The position numbers and the translations under genes were made by a program. Shown here in pieces: positions 17,725-26,468 of a stretch of DNA of 64,000 bases. Source of the stretch: Pseudomonas sp. URMO17WK12:I11 (GTDB lineage: Bacteria > Pseudomonadota > Gammaproteobacteria > Pseudomonadales > Pseudomonadaceae); contig NZ_VEDF01000002.1 in the NCBI RefSeq assembly GCF_007677725.1, forward strand, positions 62,001 through 126,000, read 5' to 3'. The notes beneath the pieces were generated by a model that saw nothing but the letters and a program-made list of their open reading frames with translations, was not told the DNA's origin and ran no database searches. How positions within the stretch are numbered: the first letter of the stretch is position 1; every line of letters starts with the position of its first letter.

Positions 17725-18783
17725 TCAGGCCGATGCTGCGTCGTAGAACAGGGCGGTGCTGCGCTGCTCCACCACGGCCTGCTCGATGGCCGCCTGATGC
17801 ACTTCGTCGGCATGCTCTTCACGCGCTTCGGGCTTGATGCCCAGGCGGGCGAACAGTTGCATGTCCTTGTCGGCTTGCGGGTTGGCGGTGGTCAGCAGCT
17901 TCTCGCCGTAGAAAATCGAGTTGGCCCCGGCCATGAAGGCCAGCGCCTGCATCTGCTCGTTCATTTGCTCACGGCCAGCCGACAGCCGCACGTGCGACTT
18001 GGGCATCAGGATGCGAGCCACGGCCAGCATGCGAATGAAGTCGAAGGGGTCGACATCCTGCTCGTTGGCCAGGGGCGTGCCGGCGACTTTCACCAGCATG
18101 TTGATCGGCACCGATTCGGGGTGTTCGGGCAGATTGGCCAACTGGATCAGCAAGCCTGCGCGATCGTCCAGCGACTCACCCATGCCGAGGATGCCACCTG
18201 AGCAGATTTTCATGCCGGCTTCACGCACATAAGCGAGGGTCTGCAGACGCTCGCTGTAGGTCCGCGTGGTGATGATGCTGGTGTAGAACTCAGGTGAGGT
18301 GTCGAGGTTGTGGTTGTAGTAATCCAACCCGGCGTCAGCCAGGGCCAGGGTCTGCTCCTGGTCGAGCTTGCCGAGGGTCATGCAGGTTTCCAGGCCCATG
18401 GCTTTGACGCCCTTGACCATTTCCAGCACGAACGGCATGTCCTTGGCTGAGGGGTGTTTCCAGGCAGCGCCCATGCAGAAGCGCGTCGAGCCGATGGCTT
18501 TGGCCCGGGCCGCCTCTTCGAACACCTTCTGCACTTCCATCAGCTTCTGCTTTTCCAGACCGGTGTTGTAGTGGCCGGACTGTGGACAATATTTGCAATC
18601 TTCAGGACAGGCACCGGTCTTGATCGACAACAGCGTCGACACCTGCACGCGATTGGCATCGAAGTGCGCGCGGTGCACGGTCTGCGCCTGGAACAACAGG
18701 TCGTTGAAGGGCTGCTGGAATAGCGCCTTGACCTCGGCCAGGGACCAGTCGTGACGTGTTGTTGCAGTTGTGCTGGCGCTCAT
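17725..18783 (-). CDS. bioB: BioB, biotin synthase
   Basis: 352 residues from [22 protein letters not shown]. BioB inserts sulfur into dethiobiotin using SAM, a [4Fe-4S] cluster and a sacrificial [2Fe-2S] cluster. The radical SAM motif CPEDCKYC gives C59, C63 and C66. AAGGAAA precedes the ATG at 18783. It is the first gene of the biotin operon and is divergent from comF; a BirA-type operator overlaps its promoter. Confidence 0.97.
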   Translation of the reverse strand: MSASTTATTRHDWSLAEVKALFQQPFNDLLFQAQTVHRAHFDANRVQVSTLLSIKTGACPEDCKYCPQSGHYNTGLEKQKLMEVQKVFEEAARAKAIGSTRFCMGAAWKHPSAKDMPFVLEMVKGVKAMGLETCMTLGKLDQEQTLALADAGLDYYNHNLDTSPEFYTSIITTRTYSERLQTLAYVREAGMKICSGGILGMGESLDDRAGLLIQLANLPEHPESVPINMLVKVAGTPLANEQDVDPFDFIRMLAVARILMPKSHVRLSAGREQMNEQMQALAFMAGANSIFYGEKLLTTANPQADKDMQLFARLGIKPEAREEHADEVHQAAIEQAVVEQRSTALFYDAASA

Positions 18784-18854
18784 CGGTGTTTCCTTGTTTA
18801 GGCTGTAGCTGGCGCCGAGCAGCAATGCCGTTCAGCGCATCACGGATTGCTCGC

Positions 18855-18909
18855 ATAGTCATGGAAGGCTTATGAACTGTCAACCTTGGTTAAAGTCGCT
18901 GGTTTACAA
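18855..18909 (-). promoter_or_regulatory. bioB promoter with BirA-type operator
   Basis: On the minus strand TTGACA (18878-18883), 17 bases, GACTAT (18855-18860) form a promoter about 70 bases upstream of bioB. TGTCAACC (18878-18885), 15 bases, GGTTTACAA (18901-18909) form a dyad close to the proteobacterial BirA consensus TTGTAAACC-N14-16-GGTTTACAA, with one half-site lying over the -35 box. Biotinyl-AMP-bound BirA would therefore block transcription when biotin is plentiful. Confidence 0.7.
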
Positions 18910-19609
18910 GTGTTTAAATATTAACCACGCATGTTTGTTGTGCGGCGAATCTGCCCAGCAGCCTTACCCGCTGTGCGTAGCCTGCGAACAGGAACTGCCC
19001 TGGCTCGATGAGTATTGCCTGCGCTGTGCCCTGCCCCTGCCGATGGCAGGCCTGACCTGTGGGCAATGCAGCCGCCGGCCGCCGGCCTTCGAGCAGGTCG
19101 TGGCGCCCTGGCGCTATGGCTTCGCCCTGGACACCATGATCAGCCGTTTCAAGCACCGCAGCCAGTGGCCGCTGGGCCGCCTGTTGGCAGAACTGCTGGG
19201 CCTGAATCTGCGGCACCGCTACGCGGAAGGCCTGGCCAGGCCGCAACTGTTGATACCCGTGCCACTGTCGAAACGGCGCCTGCGCGAGCGGGGTTTCAAT
19301 CAGGCTGGCATGCTGGCCCGCTGGCTGGCCAAGGCCGTGCAGATCGACTGCAACGAGCAGTGGCTGCTGCGTTCCCGTGACACGCCTGCGCAACAGCGGC
19401 TGAACGCCAAGGCTCGGCGCGGCAATCTGCGCCAGGCCTTCGCCCTGAGCGACGAAGCTGAATTTGCGGATCGGCATGTGGCCATCGTCGATGACGTGAT
19501 GACCACCGGAGCCACTGCGCAAACCATTGCACAGCTGTTGCGTGAGGCCGGCGCGCGCAGGGTCGATGTGTATTGCCTGGCACGCACGGCAAAACCGGGG
19601 CAAGCTTGA
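18872..19609 (+). CDS. comF: ComF family phosphoribosyltransferase-like protein
   Basis: 245 residues. Four CxxC-type pairs near the N-terminus (CLLC, CVAC, CLRC, CGQC) form the zinc-finger part; the C-terminal domain has the PRPP-binding motif VAIVDDVMTTGAT and the RERGFNQA segment. ComF proteins help DNA uptake during transformation in naturally competent bacteria; in Pseudomonas the role is less clear. The ATG at 18872 has GGAAGG upstream, but the first ten codons lie on the bioB promoter and operator. Confidence 0.92.
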   Translation: MNCQPWLKSLVYKCLNINHACLLCGESAQQPYPLCVACEQELPWLDEYCLRCALPLPMAGLTCGQCSRRPPAFEQVVAPWRYGFALDTMISRFKHRSQWPLGRLLAELLGLNLRHRYAEGLARPQLLIPVPLSKRRLRERGFNQAGMLARWLAKAVQIDCNEQWLLRSRDTPAQQRLNAKARRGNLRQAFALSDEAEFADRHVAIVDDVMTTGATAQTIAQLLREAGARRVDVYCLARTAKPGQA

Positions 19610-19635
19610 TGGGTCAGTTTCAGATAGGCGCCATC

Positions 19636-20400
19636 ATGTCCCTGCCCGCCCCGCTTACCCAGCATATCGCCCGCCGCCCGCAGCGCATCGCGCTGCTCCA
19701 GCACATCGCCGAGCAAGGCTCGATCACCCGCGCCGCCAAGGCTGCTGGTATCAGCTACAAGGCGGCGTGGGATGCCATCGACGAGCTCAACAACCTCGCC
19801 AATCAGGCCTTGGTCGAACGCAGCACTGGAGGACGCGGCGGCGGCGGTGCGAGATTGTCGGACGAGGGGCAGCGGGTGCTGCGTCTGTATCAAAAGATCC
19901 AGGCACTGCAGGCGCAGATCCTCGACTCCGCCGAGCACGCCAGCGATCTCGATCTGCTCGGCCGCTTGATGCTGCGCACCAGCGCCCGCAACCAGTTGCA
20001 GGGCCAGGTGATCGCCATCGAGCACCAAGGGCGGTATGACCGCATCAGCCTGGCGCTGGCCGGTGGCCTGCAGATAGCAGCCTTGATCACCCCGGACAGC
20101 ACTGCGCGTCTGGAACTGCACTGCGGTTGCACGGTGGTGGCGCTGCTCAAGGCCGGTTGGGTGCATCTGCTGATGGCGCAGGACGGCGCAACAACGGACG
20201 CCAACCTGCTCGACGCCACGGTCGCGGCAATTACCACTGATGCAGAAGGCCAAGGCGAAGTACGGGTGCTGCTGGAAAACGGCCAGACACTCTGTGCGTT
20301 CGCCGATGCACAGTGGCTGGCGCAACGTGACATCAATGAAGGCGCCAGGCTCAAGGTGCAATTTCACCCTGACGCCGTGTTGCTGGGCGTGCCGGTCTAG
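19636..20400 (+). CDS. ModE-family molybdate-responsive regulator
   Basis: 254 residues from MSLPAPLTQHIARRPQRIAL. An N-terminal LysR-like winged helix-turn-helix (ITRAAKAAGISYKAAWDAIDEL) with the ModE signature GGRGGGGARLS is followed by two MOP/TOBE repeats (about 120-185 and 190-254) starting near TSARNQLQGQV. ModE binds molybdate and represses the modABC transporter. No mod genes adjoin it. The ATG at 19636 is preferred because homologues begin here; an ATG at 19609 overlapping the comF stop would add nine residues. Confidence 0.9.
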   Translation: MSLPAPLTQHIARRPQRIALLQHIAEQGSITRAAKAAGISYKAAWDAIDELNNLANQALVERSTGGRGGGGARLSDEGQRVLRLYQKIQALQAQILDSAEHASDLDLLGRLMLRTSARNQLQGQVIAIEHQGRYDRISLALAGGLQIAALITPDSTARLELHCGCTVVALLKAGWVHLLMAQDGATTDANLLDATVAAITTDAEGQGEVRVLLENGQTLCAFADAQWLAQRDINEGARLKVQFHPDAVLLGVPV

Positions 20401-20477
20401 GTGCTGGCGTCGGGCTGCCAGCCGTACTACGCCACATGCGGTACCATGCCTGAATGCCGCCATTTTCCGGAGCTTCC

Positions 20478-21452
20478 ATGTCTCACCCCTTCGCTACCTT
20501 GACCCCCGACCTGGTGCTCGACGCCGTCGAGAGCCTGGGCTTTCTCAGTGACGCCCGTGTGCTGGCGCTGAACAGTTACGAGAACCGCGTTTATCAGGTG
20601 GGTATCGAAGGCGCTCAGCCACTGATCGCCAAATTCTACCGGCCCGGTCGTTGGAGCGATGCGGCGATCGGCGAAGAGCATCAGTTCACCGCCGAGCTGG
20701 CCGAGTGCGAGGTCCCGGTAGTAGCACCGTTGCAGCATGCCGGGCAGTCCCTGTTCGAACACGAGGGCTTTCGCTTCGCGCTGTTCCCCCGGCGCGGCGG
20801 GCATGCGCCGGAACCGGGCAACCTCGATCAACTGTACCGCCTTGGCCAACTGCTCGGCCGCCTGCATGCGGTAGGCGCGGCGCGCCCGTTCCAGCACCGC
20901 GAGGCACTGGCTGTGGACAACTTTGGCCATGCTTCGCTCGACACCTTGCTCGAAGGCGGCTTCGTGCCCAAGGAGCTGCTGCCTGCCTTCGAGTCGGTAG
21001 CCCGCGATCTGCTCAAGCGCGTTGAAGCGGCCTACGCGCGCACGCCGCACCAGATCATCCGCCTGCACGGCGACCTGCACCCGGGCAACCTCATGCACCG
21101 CGACGAGGTGTATCACGTGGTCGATCTCGACGACTGCCGCATGGGCCCTGCCGTGCAGGACCTGTGGATGATGCTCGCCGGCAGCCGCGAGGAGCGCCTG
21201 GGGCAGTTGGCCGAGCTGATCGATGGCTACAACGAGTTTCACGACTTCGACCCACGCGAACTGGCCTTGATCGAACCGCTGCGCGCCCTGCGTCAGTTGC
21301 ACTACAGCGCCTGGCTGGCCCGGCGTTGGGACGATCCGGCATTCCCGCCGAGCTTCCCGTGGTTCGGCCAGCCGCGCTATTGGGGCGACCAGATCCTGGC
21401 CCTGCGCGAACAGTTGGCAGCGCTGGATGAAGAACCGCTGAAATTGTTCTAG
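20478..21452 (+). CDS. srkA: SrkA/YihE-type stress response kinase
   Basis: 324 residues from MSHPFATLTPDLVLDAVESLG. A protein-kinase-like/APH fold with catalytic loop HGDLHPGNLMH and the metal-binding VVDLDDCRMGP. SrkA is a Ser/Thr kinase that in E. coli limits the MazEF-mediated death pathway under stress. GGAGC precedes the ATG at 20478. It lies between the ModE gene and rarD in the same direction, with separate spacers of about 55-77 bases. Confidence 0.92.
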   Translation: MSHPFATLTPDLVLDAVESLGFLSDARVLALNSYENRVYQVGIEGAQPLIAKFYRPGRWSDAAIGEEHQFTAELAECEVPVVAPLQHAGQSLFEHEGFRFALFPRRGGHAPEPGNLDQLYRLGQLLGRLHAVGAARPFQHREALAVDNFGHASLDTLLEGGFVPKELLPAFESVARDLLKRVEAAYARTPHQIIRLHGDLHPGNLMHRDEVYHVVDLDDCRMGPAVQDLWMMLAGSREERLGQLAELIDGYNEFHDFDPRELALIEPLRALRQLHYSAWLARRWDDPAFPPSFPWFGQPRYWGDQILALREQLAALDEEPLKLF

Positions 21453-21507
21453 AAGCGGGTGCGGCTCTGTCTACAATAGGCCTCGCTTCACTGAGCAAGG
21501 ACTCTTC

Positions 21508-22395
21508 ATGCAAGCTGCAAACCTGCGCCGCGGGTATCTCCTGGGCCTGAGCGCCTACATCATCTGGGGCTTGTTCCCCCTTTACTTCAAAGCGATTCAG
21601 AGCGTTCCGGCGGTCGAGATCATCGTTCACCGGGTGCTTTGGTCGGCACTGTTCGGCTCCTTGCTGCTGTTGCTGTGGAAGCACCCCGGCTGGTGGCGCG
21701 AGTTGCGCGACAACCCGCGCAGGCTGGGGATCCTGGCCCTGAGCGGCACGCTGATCGCCGGCAACTGGCTGACCTATGTCTGGTCGGTGAACAACGGGCG
21801 CATGCTCGAGGCGAGCCTGGGCTACTACATCAATCCGTTGATCAATGTGCTGTTAGGCATGCTGCTGCTCGGTGAACGCTTGCGCCGCTTGCAATGGCTG
21901 GCAGTGGCCATGGCAGCGGTTGGCGTGGCCCAGCAGGTGTGGCAGGTAGGGAGCTTGCCATGGGTGTCCCTGGCGCTGGCACTGAGCTTTGGCTTTTATG
22001 GCCTGATTCGCAAGAAGGCGCCAGTTGCAGCCCTGCCGGGCTTGGTCGTGGAAACCTGGATGCTGGTGCCGCTGGCGCTCGGCTGGTTGCTGCTGCATCC
22101 GGCTGCGATGAGCGCACAAGGCGCCTTCTATGGCAGCAGCGAGGCGCTCTGGCTGATCGCAGCAGGCCCGGTGACGCTGGTTCCGCTGGTGTGTTTCAAC
22201 GCGGCAGCGCGGCATTTGCCCTACACCACCTTGGGCTTCCTCCAGTACCTGGCGCCGACTCTGGTGTTGTTGCAGGCAGTGCTGCTGTTCGATGAGCATT
22301 TGTCCCAGAGCAGCCTGATGGCCTTCATCTGTATTTGGGCAGGGCTGGCGGTGTACAGCGTCGATGCCTGGCTGAATTTACGCAAACGCGCCTGA
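21508..22395 (+). CDS. rarD: RarD/EamA family drug-metabolite transporter
   Basis: 295 residues with about ten hydrophobic segments in two EamA repeats. The opening GYLLGLSAYIIWGLFPLYFKAI, then VEIIVHRVLWS and NWLTYVWSVNNGRMLEASLGYYINPL, are RarD signatures. The family is annotated from a chloramphenicol-sensitivity phenotype; the natural substrate is unknown. AAGGA sits before the ATG at 21508. A hairpin follows the stop. Confidence 0.92.
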   Translation: MQAANLRRGYLLGLSAYIIWGLFPLYFKAIQSVPAVEIIVHRVLWSALFGSLLLLLWKHPGWWRELRDNPRRLGILALSGTLIAGNWLTYVWSVNNGRMLEASLGYYINPLINVLLGMLLLGERLRRLQWLAVAMAAVGVAQQVWQVGSLPWVSLALALSFGFYGLIRKKAPVAALPGLVVETWMLVPLALGWLLLHPAAMSAQGAFYGSSEALWLIAAGPVTLVPLVCFNAAARHLPYTTLGFLQYLAPTLVLLQAVLLFDEHLSQSSLMAFICIWAGLAVYSVDAWLNLRKRA

Positions 22396-22413
22396 TCAAA
22401 AGATGACCAAACA

Positions 22414-22444
22414 GCTGCAGGCCAGGTATCGCAGGGCCTGCAGC
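22414..22444 (+). terminator. Hairpin after rarD
   Basis: A perfect 10-base stem GCTGCAGGCC/GGCCTGCAGC with an 11-base loop, 18 bases after the rarD stop. No U-tract follows, so termination may depend on Rho or the hairpin may protect the 3' end. Confidence 0.5.
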
Positions 22445-22458
22445 AACATCTCCAGAGG

Positions 22459-22580
22459 TTATCCATACCCTCGTCCCCGCGCTTTGTGCAAAAGCCAAGC
22501 AGCATTGTGCAGTTTTTGATCAAATCTCTGCAGGCCCCATGGAATATGGGCTGGCGGCTTGGACCCCCAGGTTATCCACA
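22459..22580. promoter_or_regulatory. Two DnaA-box-like sites
   Basis: TTATCCACA at 22572-22580 is a perfect consensus DnaA box and TTATCCATA at 22459-22467 differs by one base. They lie in the 229-base spacer between convergent rarD and the ACT-domain gene. No dnaA, dnaN or AT-rich unwinding region is near, so this is not an origin. Confidence 0.4.
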
Positions 22581-22624
22581 GGGCCTTCCCCGTAAAAGCG
22601 GGATAACCCAGGCGGGCGCTGGGC

Positions 22625-23143
22625 TCATTCTTCAGAGCGCCATTGCAGCTCCACCATCAAATCATCGGCCAAGCCCTCCAGGCGCCGCTGCAGCTCATCC
22701 AGCGACAGGGTCAGCGGTAGCGCGAGCAGGGCGTCGGCGCGGAACAACGCCTCATTGCTCATGGGGGCCGGGGTAACTTCAGTGCTCAGACGCTCCACAT
22801 TCACCCCCTGCTCTGCCAACAGCCGCGTGATATCGCGGACGATGCCAGGGCGGTCGTTACCGACCAGCTCCATGCTGATGGGCTTGCGATCACTGGCAGG
22901 CTCCAGGCCGCTTTCAGCGATGAGCACGCGGATGTCTTCTTGCGCCAACCCTTTGAGCGACTTGAGCAATGCTTCATGTCGCGACGCCGGTACTGCGACC
23001 CGCAAAATGCCAGCGAACTGCCCCGCCATGCGCAGCATGCGGCTTTCCAGCCAGTTGCCGTCATGTTCGGCAATGCACTGGGCAATCCGCTCGACCTGAC
23101 CTGCTTTGTCAGGTGCTATAACGGTCAACACAAGATCATCCAC
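22625..23143 (-). CDS. Tandem ACT-domain regulator (GcvR-like)
   Basis: 172 residues from a GTG at 23143 preceded by AGGGGGTGG. Two ACT domains: VLTVIAPDKAGQVERIAQCIAEHDGNW (start) and SMELVGNDRPGIVRDITRLLAEQGVNVE (about residue 90). This is the layout of GcvR, the accessory repressor of the glycine cleavage system in E. coli, which acts through protein contacts and binds no DNA itself. No gcv genes adjoin it here. An upstream extension of 39 residues has no family likeness and is rejected. Confidence 0.88.
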   Translation of the reverse strand: MDDLVLTVIAPDKAGQVERIAQCIAEHDGNWLESRMLRMAGQFAGILRVAVPASRHEALLKSLKGLAQEDIRVLIAESGLEPASDRKPISMELVGNDRPGIVRDITRLLAEQGVNVERLSTEVTPAPMSNEALFRADALLALPLTLSLDELQRRLEGLADDLMVELQWRSEE

Positions 23144-23320
23144 TAGCCACCCCCTGCACTGAGCCGCCGAAGGCGGCGAAATCGCGTATCGCGTGAGTAT
23201 AGGCAAGGCGCGGCAACCTGCCGCAGGGCAGAACGGCACAACAATCGTGTACTGTTTCAAGATTTATCTGGAACAATCCACCTCTTTTTTGCGAACATAG
23301 CGCGTTCCAGCGTGACCATT

Positions 23321-23338
23321 TGCGACCAACCGGTCGCA
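23321..23338. promoter_or_regulatory. TGCGACC-N4-GGTCGCA inverted repeat upstream of glcB
   Basis: A 7-base perfect dyad with a 4-base centre. A near-identical dyad, TGCGAC-N5-GTCGCA, lies upstream of aceE at 47714-47730. The cognate regulator is not known to me. Confidence 0.5.
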
Positions 23339-23380
23339 GAACGGCGCTTTTAGTCTGATTTTGCCGCGTCTACCGCTTCA

Positions 23381-23406
23381 TGTAGTATCCCGTGGCGCGG
23401 ACTACA
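23381..23406. promoter_or_regulatory. RccR-type operator, long-spacer class, at glcB
   Basis: TGTAGT (23381-23386), 14 bases, ACTACA (23401-23406). RccR, an RpiR-family regulator bound by KDPG, is reported in Pseudomonas to recognise two operator classes made of these half-sites with different linkers; the long class controls glyoxylate-shunt genes such as aceA and glcB. Confidence 0.75.
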
Positions 23407-23590
23407 AAACGTCGTTTGGATGTCTGCCAAGGCGCCTGTGAAAATACGCACACTGTCTGCCAGCCGGTCTGGCAGGCTGCACCCAGCCGCGCTCGGCTCG
23501 TTCGCCGAGGGCAAGCACTGGTACGTGTTTAGAGAAGCGCTACAGGCTTAATACAGAAGAGCGAAATAGCTGAGCAGAGTGAGGCAAGCA

Positions 23591-25768
23591 ATGACTGGAT
23601 ACGTTCAAGTCGGTGGCCTTCAGGTCGCCAAGGTCCTGTACGACTTCGTCAACGACGAAGCCATCCCAGGGACCGGCATCGTCGCCGAGCAGTTCTGGGC
23701 CGGTGCAGAGAAGATCATCAATGACCTCGCTCCAAAGAACAAAGCCCTGCTCGCCAAGCGCGACGAGCTGCAAGCCAAGATCGACGCCTGGCATCAGGCA
23801 CGCCAAGGCCAGGCCTTCGATGCCGTAGCCTACAAAGCATTCCTCCAGGAAATCGGCTATCTGCTGCCACAAGCCGAAGATTTCCACGCCACCACCCAGA
23901 ACGTGGACGAAGAAATCGCCCACATGGCTGGCCCGCAACTGGTGGTGCCGGTCATGAACGCCCGCTTTGCCCTGAACGCCGCCAATGCCCGTTGGGGCTC
24001 GCTGTACGACGCGCTGTACGGCACCGACGCCATCAGCGATGAAGGCGGTGCCGAGAAAGGCCAGGGCTACAACAAGGTACGTGGCGACAAGGTCATCGCC
24101 TTCGCTCGCGCCTTCCTCGACGAAGCCGCACCACTGGCCGCGGGCTCGCATGTCGATTCCACCGGCTACCGCATCGAAGCGGGCAAGCTGGTCGTCGCAC
24201 TGAAGGGCGGCAGCAACAGCGGCCTGCGTGATGACGCTCAGCTGATCGGCTTCCATGGCGATGCCGCGGCGCCAACGGCCGTGCTGCTCAAGCACAACGG
24301 CCTGCACTTCGAGATCCAGGTCGATGCCAGCACGCCGGTCGGCAGTACCGACGCCGCCGGGGTCAAGGACATCCTGATGGAGTCGGCGCTGACCACCATC
24401 ATGGACTGCGAAGACTCCGTGGCCGCCGTCGACGCCGACGACAAGGTGGTGGTCTACCGCAACTGGCTGGGCCTGATGAAAGGCGACCTGGCCGAGAACG
24501 TCAGCAAGGGTGGCAAGAGCTTCACCCGCACCATGAACCCGGACCGCGAATACGCCGCGCCCAACGGTGGCAGCGTGACCCTGCATGGTCGCTCGCTGCT
24601 GTTCGTGCGCAACGTTGGTCATCTGATGACCAACCCGGCGATCCTCGATGCCCAGGGCAACGAGATTCCCGAAGGGATCCAGGACGGCATCTTCACCAAC
24701 CTGATCGCCCTGCACAACCTCAACGGCAACACCAGCCGCCGCAACACCCGCACCGGCAGCGTCTACATCGTCAAGCCGAAAATGCACGGCCCGGAAGAAG
24801 TAGCCTTCGCCGCCGAGATCTTCAGCCGTGTCGAAGACGTGCTGGGCATGCCGCGCAACACCGTCAAGGTCGGCATCATGGATGAAGAACGCCGGACCAC
24901 GGTCAACCTCAAGTCGTGCATCAAGGCGGCTGCCGAGCGTGTGGTGTTCATCAACACCGGCTTCCTCGACCGCACCGGCGATGAAATCCATACCTCGATG
25001 GAAGCCGGCGCCGTCGTGCGCAAGGGCGCCATGAAGAACGAGAAGTGGATCGGCGCCTACGAGAACAACAACGTCGACGTAGGCCTGGCCACCGGGCTGC
25101 AGGGCCGGGCGCAGATCGGCAAAGGCATGTGGGCCATGCCCGACTTGATGGCGGCCATGCTCGAGCAGAAGATCGCTCACCCGCTGGCCGGTGCCAACAC
25201 CGCCTGGGTGCCGTCACCCACCGCCGCCACCTTGCATGCCCTGCACTACCACAAGGTCGACGTGCAGGCACGCCAGCGCGAACTGGCCTCGCGCACCCCA
25301 GCGTCGGTCGACGATATCCTGACCATTCCGCTGGCCGCCAATACCCAGTGGTCTGCCGAAGAGATCCGCAGCGAACTGGACAACAATGCCCAGGGCATCC
25401 TTGGCTATGTGGTGCGCTGGATCGACCAGGGCGTGGGTTGCTCGAAGGTCCCGGACATTCACGACGTCGGGCTGATGGAGGACCGTGCCACCCTGCGTAT
25501 TTCGGCGCAATTGCTGGCCAACTGGCTGCGCCATGGCGTGGTCAGCCAAGAGCAGGTGCTGGAAAGCCTCAAGCGCATGGCGGGCGTGGTGGACAAACAG
25601 AACGCCGGTGATGCCTCGTACCGGCCGATGGCGCCGCACTTCGATGACAACATCGCCTTCCAGGCCGCTGTCGAGTTGGTGCTCGAAGGTGCCAGGCAGC
25701 CCAACGGCTACACCGAGCCGGTGTTGCACCGCCGGCGCCGCGAGTTCAAGGCCCGCAACGGGTTGTAA
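23591..25768 (+). CDS. glcB: Malate synthase G
   Basis: 725 residues from [21 protein letters not shown], typical for isoform G. It condenses glyoxylate with acetyl-CoA to malate, the second step of the glyoxylate shunt. [26 protein letters not shown], and the [14 protein letters not shown] stretch are family motifs around the Mg and glyoxylate site. The gene stands alone with its own long regulatory region and a terminator. A 546-residue open frame on the opposite strand is a coding shadow. Confidence 0.98.
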   Translation: MTGYVQVGGLQVAKVLYDFVNDEAIPGTGIVAEQFWAGAEKIINDLAPKNKALLAKRDELQAKIDAWHQARQGQAFDAVAYKAFLQEIGYLLPQAEDFHATTQNVDEEIAHMAGPQLVVPVMNARFALNAANARWGSLYDALYGTDAISDEGGAEKGQGYNKVRGDKVIAFARAFLDEAAPLAAGSHVDSTGYRIEAGKLVVALKGGSNSGLRDDAQLIGFHGDAAAPTAVLLKHNGLHFEIQVDASTPVGSTDAAGVKDILMESALTTIMDCEDSVAAVDADDKVVVYRNWLGLMKGDLAENVSKGGKSFTRTMNPDREYAAPNGGSVTLHGRSLLFVRNVGHLMTNPAILDAQGNEIPEGIQDGIFTNLIALHNLNGNTSRRNTRTGSVYIVKPKMHGPEEVAFAAEIFSRVEDVLGMPRNTVKVGIMDEERRTTVNLKSCIKAAAERVVFINTGFLDRTGDEIHTSMEAGAVVRKGAMKNEKWIGAYENNNVDVGLATGLQGRAQIGKGMWAMPDLMAAMLEQKIAHPLAGANTAWVPSPTAATLHALHYHKVDVQARQRELASRTPASVDDILTIPLAANTQWSAEEIRSELDNNAQGILGYVVRWIDQGVGCSKVPDIHDVGLMEDRATLRISAQLLANWLRHGVVSQEQVLESLKRMAGVVDKQNAGDASYRPMAPHFDDNIAFQAAVELVLEGARQPNGYTEPVLHRRRREFKARNGL

Positions 25769-25788
25769 GGCGCGAGCCACAAAGTAAC

Positions 25789-25813
25789 AAGGGGCGCTGC
25801 GGCGCCCCTTTTT
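25789..25813. terminator. Terminator between convergent glcB and response regulator genes
   Basis: A perfect 9-base stem AAGGGGCGC/GCGCCCCTT with TGCG loop and a following T-run on the plus strand, 20 bases past the glcB stop. It also borders the 3' end of the minus-strand gene and may serve both. Confidence 0.9.
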
Positions 25814-25814
25814 G

Positions 25815-26258
25815 CTAGGCGATTCGTAACTCTGCCTTGACCAGGCTGAGCAACTTGCCCAAGTCCACCGGTTTCAGCAGAAAGTCGACGACGCCCAGGT
25901 GCATGACATCCACCGCTTCCTTCACGTCGGTGTCGCCTGAGACCACGATGATCGATAGCGCCGCCCGCTCCGACTCACGGACCTCCTTGATCAGCTCAAG
26001 ACCATCGGCCGGCTGCATGCGCAGGTCGGTGATCATCAAAGCAATGCGCGGCTCGTAGTGCAGCTTGAGCATCGCCTCCTGCGCACCGTCGGCCGTCATG
26101 CACTCGATGCCCCTGCTTTTCAGATACAGCTTCAAGGCCTCGCTGTTCACCGGATTGTCATCGACAATCAATACCACGGGGCTCGGCGCCAACGGCGCAC
26201 TTACCACGGCCAATGCTTCGCGCTCAGCGTCGCTCAGAATGTCGTCATGCTCAGCCAT
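25815..26258 (-). CDS. Stand-alone response regulator (receiver domain only)
   Basis: 147 residues. A 25-residue lead is followed by one CheY-like receiver: VLIVDDNPVNS (acid pair), the phosphoacceptor aspartate in LMITDLRM, the switch threonine/serine in VVSGDTD, and the lysine in DFLLKPVDL. No output domain, so it acts by protein contact. The ATG at 26258 has GACGAG at good spacing; an ATG at 26264 adds two residues. It is divergent from the cNMP/CBS gene. No histidine kinase is adjacent. Confidence 0.92.
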   Translation of the reverse strand: MAEHDDILSDAEREALAVVSAPLAPSPVVLIVDDNPVNSEALKLYLKSRGIECMTADGAQEAMLKLHYEPRIALMITDLRMQPADGLELIKEVRESERAALSIIVVSGDTDVKEAVDVMHLGVVDFLLKPVDLGKLLSLVKAELRIA

Positions 26259-26424
26259 GGTCATCTCGTCAAAAAAATCCCGCTTAAGATTTAAGACCGC
26301 AGAACCGGCGTAACCCGGCTCGCCTTTCGTCGGCTGTTTGACACCGCCATTCATAGACTTACGTCCAATGGGCACCACTGCGTTGTCGGCTGACCATGGA
26401 TGCCGAGAACAACAAGGCCGGCAC

Positions 26425-26442
26425 CTATATAGATATATATAG
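26425..26442. promoter_or_regulatory. AT-rich near-palindrome between divergent genes
   Basis: An 18-base tract of alternating T and A (CTATATAGATATATATAG) in a GC-rich genome, 27 bases upstream of the 26469 start and about 170 bases from the response regulator start. It can supply -10 elements for either strand. No matching -35 is convincing. Confidence 0.4.
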
Positions 26443-26468
26443 TCCGGCGCAGCGATACGGTCAGTGTC

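Larger units (their letters stand above)
23144..23590. promoter_or_regulatory. Divergent control region upstream of glcB
   Basis: 447 bases without a gene, shared by the ACT-domain gene and glcB. Besides the RccR-type site and the TGCGACC repeat listed separately, it holds a small CTGCCAG/CTGGCAG hairpin (23457-23475) in the glcB leader. The unusually long leader suggests layered control of the glyoxylate shunt. Confidence 0.6.

Noticed and set aside
22459..22580. Replication origin
   Set aside because: Only two DnaA-like boxes, no AT-rich unwinding element and no dnaA/dnaN/gyrB neighbourhood.
23540..25180. 546-codon minus-strand frame over glcB
   Set aside because: Coding shadow of malate synthase; no ribosome binding site or recognisable domain.
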